Shown here: positions 60,344 to 64,000 of the stretch, in pieces
How positions within the stretch are numbered: the first letter of the stretch is position 1
Layout of the letters: every line of letters starts with the position of its first letter
Assembly: GCF_022662495.1 (NCBI RefSeq)
Contig: NZ_JAKPBU010000007.1
Span: 179,422 to 243,421 of the forward strand
DNA: 64,000 bases
Direction: 5' to 3'
From: Lysobacter sp. M2-1
GTDB lineage: Bacteria; Pseudomonadota; Gammaproteobacteria; Xanthomonadales; Xanthomonadaceae
Program-made: the position numbers and the translations under genes
The notes under the pieces: model-generated
The model's input: the letters and a program-made list of their open reading frames with translations, nothing else
Databases searched by the model: none
Told to the model about the DNA's origin: nothing

Positions 60344-60775
60344 ATGGGTGAAGCGATCCACGCCGGTGCGGCGCCAAAAGCCGTCGGCATCTATCCGCAT
60401 GCGCGTCGCGTGGGCGGCCTGCTGTTCCTCTCGGGAATCGGGCCGCGCGACCCGCAGACCAATGCCATCGCCGGCAACGAATACTTCGCCGACGGGCGGG
60501 TGCGCAAGTACGACATCGAAGCCCAGGCGCGCGCGGTATTCGCCAACGTCCGCACCGTGCTCGAGGCCGCGGGGGCGCGCTGGGAGGACCTGGTCGACGT
60601 GACCGTGTACCTCACCGACATGACCCGCGACTTCAAGGCGTACAACGCGGTCTGGGCCGAGTTCTTCCCGGACGCGGCGACCGCGCCCTGCCGCACCACG
60701 CTGGGCATCACCGCGCTGCCGACGCCGATCGCGATCGAGCTCAAGTGTGTGGCGGTCATTCCGGTGGAGACGTAG
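60344..60775 (+). CDS. RidA family 2-aminomuconate deaminase
   Basis: A 143-residue trimeric RidA-fold enzyme. RVGGLLFLSGIGPRDPQTNAI, VFANVRTVLEAAGARWEDLVDVTVYLTDM and ALPTPIAIELKCVAVIP are the family blocks. Within this cluster it fits the deaminase that converts 2-aminomuconate to 4-oxalocrotonate, the product of the aldehyde dehydrogenase. The start was set at ATG 60344, one base after the carbonic anhydrase stop; the frame is open further upstream within that gene. Confidence 0.88.
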   Translation: MGEAIHAGAAPKAVGIYPHARRVGGLLFLSGIGPRDPQTNAIAGNEYFADGRVRKYDIEAQARAVFANVRTVLEAAGARWEDLVDVTVYLTDMTRDFKAYNAVWAEFFPDAATAPCRTTLGITALPTPIAIELKCVAVIPVET

Positions 60776-60847
60776 GCACCACCGCGTCCTGGCGAAATCG
60801 CTCTGCGCGCCCGGGAACGCCCGCGGACGCCTGCAAGGAGAAAAGAC

Positions 60848-61393
60848 ATGCTGCCCAATCCCATCAACTTCCAGCAGTGGATCGAAGACCACCGCCATCT
60901 GCTCAAGCCGCCGGTCGGGAACAAGTGCATCTACGACGGCGAGTTCATCGTGATGGTGGTCGGCGGACCCAACCAGCGCACTGACTACCACTGGGACGAA
61001 GGCGCGGAGTGGTTCTACCAGCTCGAGGGCGAGATGACGCTGCGGATCCAGGAGCCCATGCCTGATGGAAGCAGCAAGCTCCGCGACATCCCGATCCGGG
61101 CCGGCGAAACCTTCCTGCTGCCGCCGCGCGTGCCGCACTCGCCCCAGCGCGGTCCCGATTCGATCGGTCTGGTGATCGAGCGCCGCCGCCTGCCCCATGA
61201 GGACGACGGACTGCTCTGGTTCTGCGACAACTGCAACGCGCAGGTCTACGCGGAGTACTTCCACCTGCACGACATCGAGAAGGATTTCCCACCGGTGTTC
61301 GACCGGTTCTACTCCTCCAGGGAACACCGCACCTGCAAGGCCTGCGGGCACCTCAACCCGGCGCCATCCCGGTATGTGATGCCCGATACCTGA
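60848..61393 (+). CDS. 3-Hydroxyanthranilate 3,4-dioxygenase
   Basis: A 181-residue cupin dioxygenase that opens 3-hydroxyanthranilate to 2-amino-3-carboxymuconate semialdehyde. Catalytic iron ligands His48, Glu54 and His97 are visible in [12 protein letters not shown] and VPHSPQR, with Arg101 and Glu111 near the substrate. A second, rubredoxin-like iron site has Cys126/129 (CDNC) and Cys163/166 (CKAC), as in other bacterial enzymes. An AAGGAG site precedes the ATG. Symbols for this gene vary (nbaC, kynA-type), so none is given. Confidence 0.96.
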   Translation: MLPNPINFQQWIEDHRHLLKPPVGNKCIYDGEFIVMVVGGPNQRTDYHWDEGAEWFYQLEGEMTLRIQEPMPDGSSKLRDIPIRAGETFLLPPRVPHSPQRGPDSIGLVIERRRLPHEDDGLLWFCDNCNAQVYAEYFHLHDIEKDFPPVFDRFYSSREHRTCKACGHLNPAPSRYVMPDT

Positions 61394-61552
61394 TCTTCAT
61401 CCCGCGACTTGCGCTGAAACCTGCACCCGGGCAACGGCCGTTGCCGGGAGCCGGATAAACTCGCAGGCCTGCACCAACGGGAACGATCGCATGGCGCAGT
61501 CCAATGCGGTGCCTGCCAGGCATTGCGAATCGGCAACAACGCGAGATATGGC

Positions 61553-62908
61553 ATGACATCCTCGGTAGTCCGGACTGCGCTGCTGATCCTGCTGGCCGTC
61601 GCCTTCCCCGCCTCGGCCCAGGCGCCGAAACCCCCGGAACCTTCGCCCGCGATCGTCATCCACGCCGGGCATGTGCTCGCCAATCCGGGTGAGCCGGCGG
61701 TGGGAGCGCATACCGTCGTGGTCCGCGACGGCAGGATCGTCTCGGTCGAAGCCGGATTCAGGCCTGCGGGTACTTACGGCTCCGGAGCCCGCCTGGTGGA
61801 TCTCTCCGACAAGTACCTGCTGCCGGGTCTCATCGATCTGCACATGCACCTGGCGATCATCATGGATTCGGATGCGGCCACCAACGCCTCCGAGGCGCGA
61901 CTGGCACTGGCGGCGGCCGGCTATGCGCGACGCCTGCTCGATGCCGGCGTCACCACGGTCCGCGACGTGGGCGACAACAGCGGTGTGACCCTCGCCTTGC
62001 GCGATGCGATCGCACGCGGGGACGTGGCCGGGCCGCGCATCGTGGCCGCAGGCCGGATCATCTCGCGCACCGGCGGCCACGGCGCGAAAGCGCCGGTCGC
62101 CGGCGATATTCCTTATCGCCCCGCGGGGTGCGACGGCGTGGAATCGTGCCGGCGCGCGGTACGCGAGAACATCGAACGCGGCTCGGACTGGATCAAGGTG
62201 ACGGTGTCCGGATCGGGCCGCGAAGCAGGAGGCCGCGCCGACGCGGCCCCCATCCTGTTCGAGGACGAAATGCAGGCGGTCGCCGCCGCGGCGCAGCAGG
62301 CCGGACGCCCGGTGGCCGCGCATGCGCACAGCACCGCGGCGATCAAGCTGGCTCTGACGCAGGGCGTACGCACCATCGAGCACGGCACCTACTTCGACGA
62401 CGAGTCGGCCCGGCTGTTTCGCGAACAGGACGCCTACCTCGTGCCGACCGCCTTCATCGCCCGCTTCGTGCGTTCGAAGCTCGACATGTTCGCCGGCGGC
62501 AGCGACGGCAAGTCGGGCGAGGAGCTCCGCGCCTGGGCCGATGCGGGGATCGCCGGACCCGGACGTGCATGGCGCGCGGGCATCCCGCTGGGCCTGGGAA
62601 CCGACGGCGGCCCCAGTTTCGAACCGACCGCGACCGCCGATGAGATCGGCCTGTACGTCGCCAGCGGCGTGCCTGCGGCCGAGGCGATCCGGGCAGCCAC
62701 CCGCAACGGCGCGGCGGTGCTCGGCATGCAGGATTCGCTCGGTCGCATCCTGCCCGGCTATCTGGCCGATCTGATCGCCGTGGACCGCGATCCGGCGACA
62801 GACGTCGCGACCCTGCACGAGGTGGGTTTCGTGATGAAGGACGGCGTGATCCATCGCGCGCCAGGCGCGGCCGATGGCGGAACCGCTCCCACACGCACGG
62901 ACCAGTAA
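61553..62908 (+). CDS. Secreted metal-dependent amidohydrolase in the kynurenine-type cluster
   Basis: A 451-residue imidazolonepropionase-like amidohydrolase with a Sec signal peptide (VRTALLILLAVAFPASAQA). Metal ligands are in LPGLIDLHMHLAI, the Lys of DWIKVTVSGSG, AAHAHSTAAIK, TIEHGTYF and LGLGTDGGPSF. It resembles the amidohydrolase at 41044 in fold but not length or N-terminal domain. Its product enters no known step of this pathway; the same gene order between dioxygenase and decarboxylase suggests a linked role, perhaps on an exported intermediate. Start ATG 61553 was chosen. Confidence 0.82.
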   Translation: MTSSVVRTALLILLAVAFPASAQAPKPPEPSPAIVIHAGHVLANPGEPAVGAHTVVVRDGRIVSVEAGFRPAGTYGSGARLVDLSDKYLLPGLIDLHMHLAIIMDSDAATNASEARLALAAAGYARRLLDAGVTTVRDVGDNSGVTLALRDAIARGDVAGPRIVAAGRIISRTGGHGAKAPVAGDIPYRPAGCDGVESCRRAVRENIERGSDWIKVTVSGSGREAGGRADAAPILFEDEMQAVAAAAQQAGRPVAAHAHSTAAIKLALTQGVRTIEHGTYFDDESARLFREQDAYLVPTAFIARFVRSKLDMFAGGSDGKSGEELRAWADAGIAGPGRAWRAGIPLGLGTDGGPSFEPTATADEIGLYVASGVPAAEAIRAATRNGAAVLGMQDSLGRILPGYLADLIAVDRDPATDVATLHEVGFVMKDGVIHRAPGAADGGTAPTRTDQ

Positions 62909-62918
62909 ACTCTGGCCC

Positions 62919-63944
62919 ATGCTCAAGATCGACACCCATGCCCATCACCTGCCGCGGGACTGGCCCGATCTGGCGACGAAATACGGCGATGCGCGATTCC
63001 CGGTGATCCACCATGGCGACGACGGTCGCCACCGGATCTACAAGGACGGCAAGTTCTTCCGCGAGATCTGGCCCAAGACCTGGGACCCGAAGATCCGCAT
63101 CGACGACTACGCCCGCTTCGGCGTGCAGGTTCAGGTGATCAGCACGGTCCCGGTGATGTTCAGTTACTGGGCCAAGCCGCACCATGCGCTGGAGCTTCAC
63201 CAGTCGCTCAACGAGCACATGGCCGAGACCTGTCGCGCCTACCCCAGGCACTACGCGGGGATCGGCACCGTGCCGCTGCAGTCGCCACGCCTGGCGGTCC
63301 AGGAACTCGAACGCTGCATGGACCAGCTCGGCCTGCAAGGCGTACAGATCGGTTCGCATGTCGCTACCGAGGCCTCCGGGCACTGGAACCTGGATGCACC
63401 GGAGCTGTTCGAATTCTTCCAGGCGGCGAGCGAGTTGGGTGCGGCGATCCTGGTGCACCCCTGGGACATGATGGGCAGCGACACCATGCCCAAGTACTGG
63501 CTGCCGTGGCTGGTGGGCATGCCCGCCGAACAGTCGCGCGCGGCCTGCAGCCTGATCTTCGGCGGCGTGCTGGAGCGCCTGCCCGACCTGCGTGTCTGCC
63601 TCGCCCATGGCGGCGGCAGCTTCCCCTACACCATCGGCCGCATCGAACACGGATTCAACATGCGTCCCGATCTGGTGGCCACCGACAACTTCCGCAATCC
63701 GCGCGAATACCTGTCCAGGCTGTATTTCGATTCATGGGTCGCCGATCCGCGCGCGCTGCGCTATCTGATCGAGAGCTGCGGCGTATCGCAGGTGATGCTG
63801 GGCACCGATTACCCGTTCCCGCTGGGCGAGCAGGAGCCCGGCGCGGGCATCGCAAAGCTTGAGCTGGGCGAGGCGGAGCAGGCCCGGCTGTACCACGGCA
63901 CGGCGCTGGAATGGCTGGGTTTGCCGAAATCGCGTTTCGTGTAG
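62919..63944 (+). CDS. 2-Amino-3-carboxymuconate-6-semialdehyde decarboxylase (ACMSD)
   Basis: A 341-residue zinc decarboxylase of the amidohydrolase superfamily that removes CO2 from ACMS and so diverts the pathway from quinolinate. Metal ligands are the DTHAHHLP pair (His7 and His9), the His of LVHPWDMMG, the CLAHGGGSFPYTIGR His and the Asp of LGTDYPFPLG. The catalytic Arg lies in the RIDDYARFGV region. The ATG is ten bases after the preceding stop. The TAG stop is the first part of a repeat element that continues to the window end. Confidence 0.94.
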   Translation: MLKIDTHAHHLPRDWPDLATKYGDARFPVIHHGDDGRHRIYKDGKFFREIWPKTWDPKIRIDDYARFGVQVQVISTVPVMFSYWAKPHHALELHQSLNEHMAETCRAYPRHYAGIGTVPLQSPRLAVQELERCMDQLGLQGVQIGSHVATEASGHWNLDAPELFEFFQAASELGAAILVHPWDMMGSDTMPKYWLPWLVGMPAEQSRAACSLIFGGVLERLPDLRVCLAHGGGSFPYTIGRIEHGFNMRPDLVATDNFRNPREYLSRLYFDSWVADPRALRYLIESCGVSQVMLGTDYPFPLGEQEPGAGIAKLELGEAEQARLYHGTALEWLGLPKSRFV

Positions 63945-63962
63945 AGCGCCGCTTCGGCGCGA
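63941..63962. repeat. Single-arm GTAG-AGCGCCGCTTCGGCGCGA element, cut by window end
   Basis: GTAGAGCGCCGCTTCGGCGC matches the left arm of the 51064 repeat apart from one missing G. It contains the TAG stop codon of the preceding gene. No inverted second arm is seen before the window ends at 64000. Confidence 0.5.
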
Positions 63963-64000
63963 CGGCCCCGGCCAACCCGCCCGCCGCCGGCGGGGGCGCC

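Noticed and set aside
57742..60390. 882-codon minus-strand open frame
   Set aside because: Antisense of the glycosylase, aldehyde dehydrogenase and carbonic anhydrase genes, all with intact catalytic residues.

Overview
The window is high-GC, densely coded chromosomal DNA from a gammaproteobacterium, most likely a Xanthomonadaceae member of the Lysobacter/Luteimonas/Stenotrophomonas type. The grounds are the gene content and order (rpsF-rpsR-rplI followed by dnaB, iscA beside asnS, a fimT-pilV-pilW-pilX-pilY1-pilE minor pilin operon, a bacterial kynurenine/2-aminomuconate route) and many short GTAGGAGCG/GTGGGAGCG palindromic repeats between genes. No rRNA, tRNA, CRISPR array, insertion sequence, integrase or phage gene was recognised. 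It reads as ordinary chromosome with a few accessory catabolic blocks.

Layout. 1-2.8 kb (+): the end of an NAD-linked molybdenum formate dehydrogenase operon (fdsA partial, fdhD, fdsD). 2.8-8.4 kb (-): FMN reductase, fused alpha/beta 2-oxoacid dehydrogenase E1, glutathione transferase, GNAT acetyltransferase and glutaryl-CoA dehydrogenase. 8.6-12.6 kb: glycine-zipper envelope proteins, TatD, TcdA and a c-type cytochrome. 12.7-19.4 kb (-): type IV pilus minor pilin operon with PilY1, most junctions being 4-base ATGA overlaps. 19.7-24.0 kb (+): secreted M35 metallopeptidase, DUF456 protein, and cardiolipin synthase translationally coupled to outer-membrane phospholipase A. 24.1-26.9 kb: CoA-binding protein, class I fumarase and an unknown lipoprotein.

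27.2-36.2 kb (+) is the most unusual block: a SUMF1-fold secreted protein, two Gfo/Idh/MocA oxidoreductases (one Tat-exported), ApbE, a DUF1080 lipoprotein, an MFS permease, two xylose-isomerase-like TIM barrels (one Tat-exported) and a 29-codon orphan Tat-like leader. It looks like a periplasmic/cytoplasmic pathway for oxidised (3-keto) sugars or cyclitols from which an export-dependent gene may have been lost. That function is inferred, not shown.

36.3-48.8 kb: ABC exporter, DUF488, ferredoxin-NADP reductase, glutathione peroxidase, secreted amidohydrolase, M3 oligopeptidase, glycerophosphodiesterase and sirtuin. 48.8-51.8 kb (-): rpsF-rpsR-rplI and dnaB, with a palindromic repeat between rpsR and rplI and a consensus DnaA box upstream of dnaB. 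52-58.1 kb: DUF885 peptidase-like protein, iscA, asnS with two small downstream genes, an atypical SDR and a Nei-type glycosylase. 58.1-64 kb (+): 2-aminomuconate semialdehyde dehydrogenase, beta-carbonic anhydrase, RidA-type 2-aminomuconate deaminase, 3-hydroxyanthranilate dioxygenase, an amidohydrolase and ACMS decarboxylase, together the lower kynurenine pathway of tryptophan catabolism.
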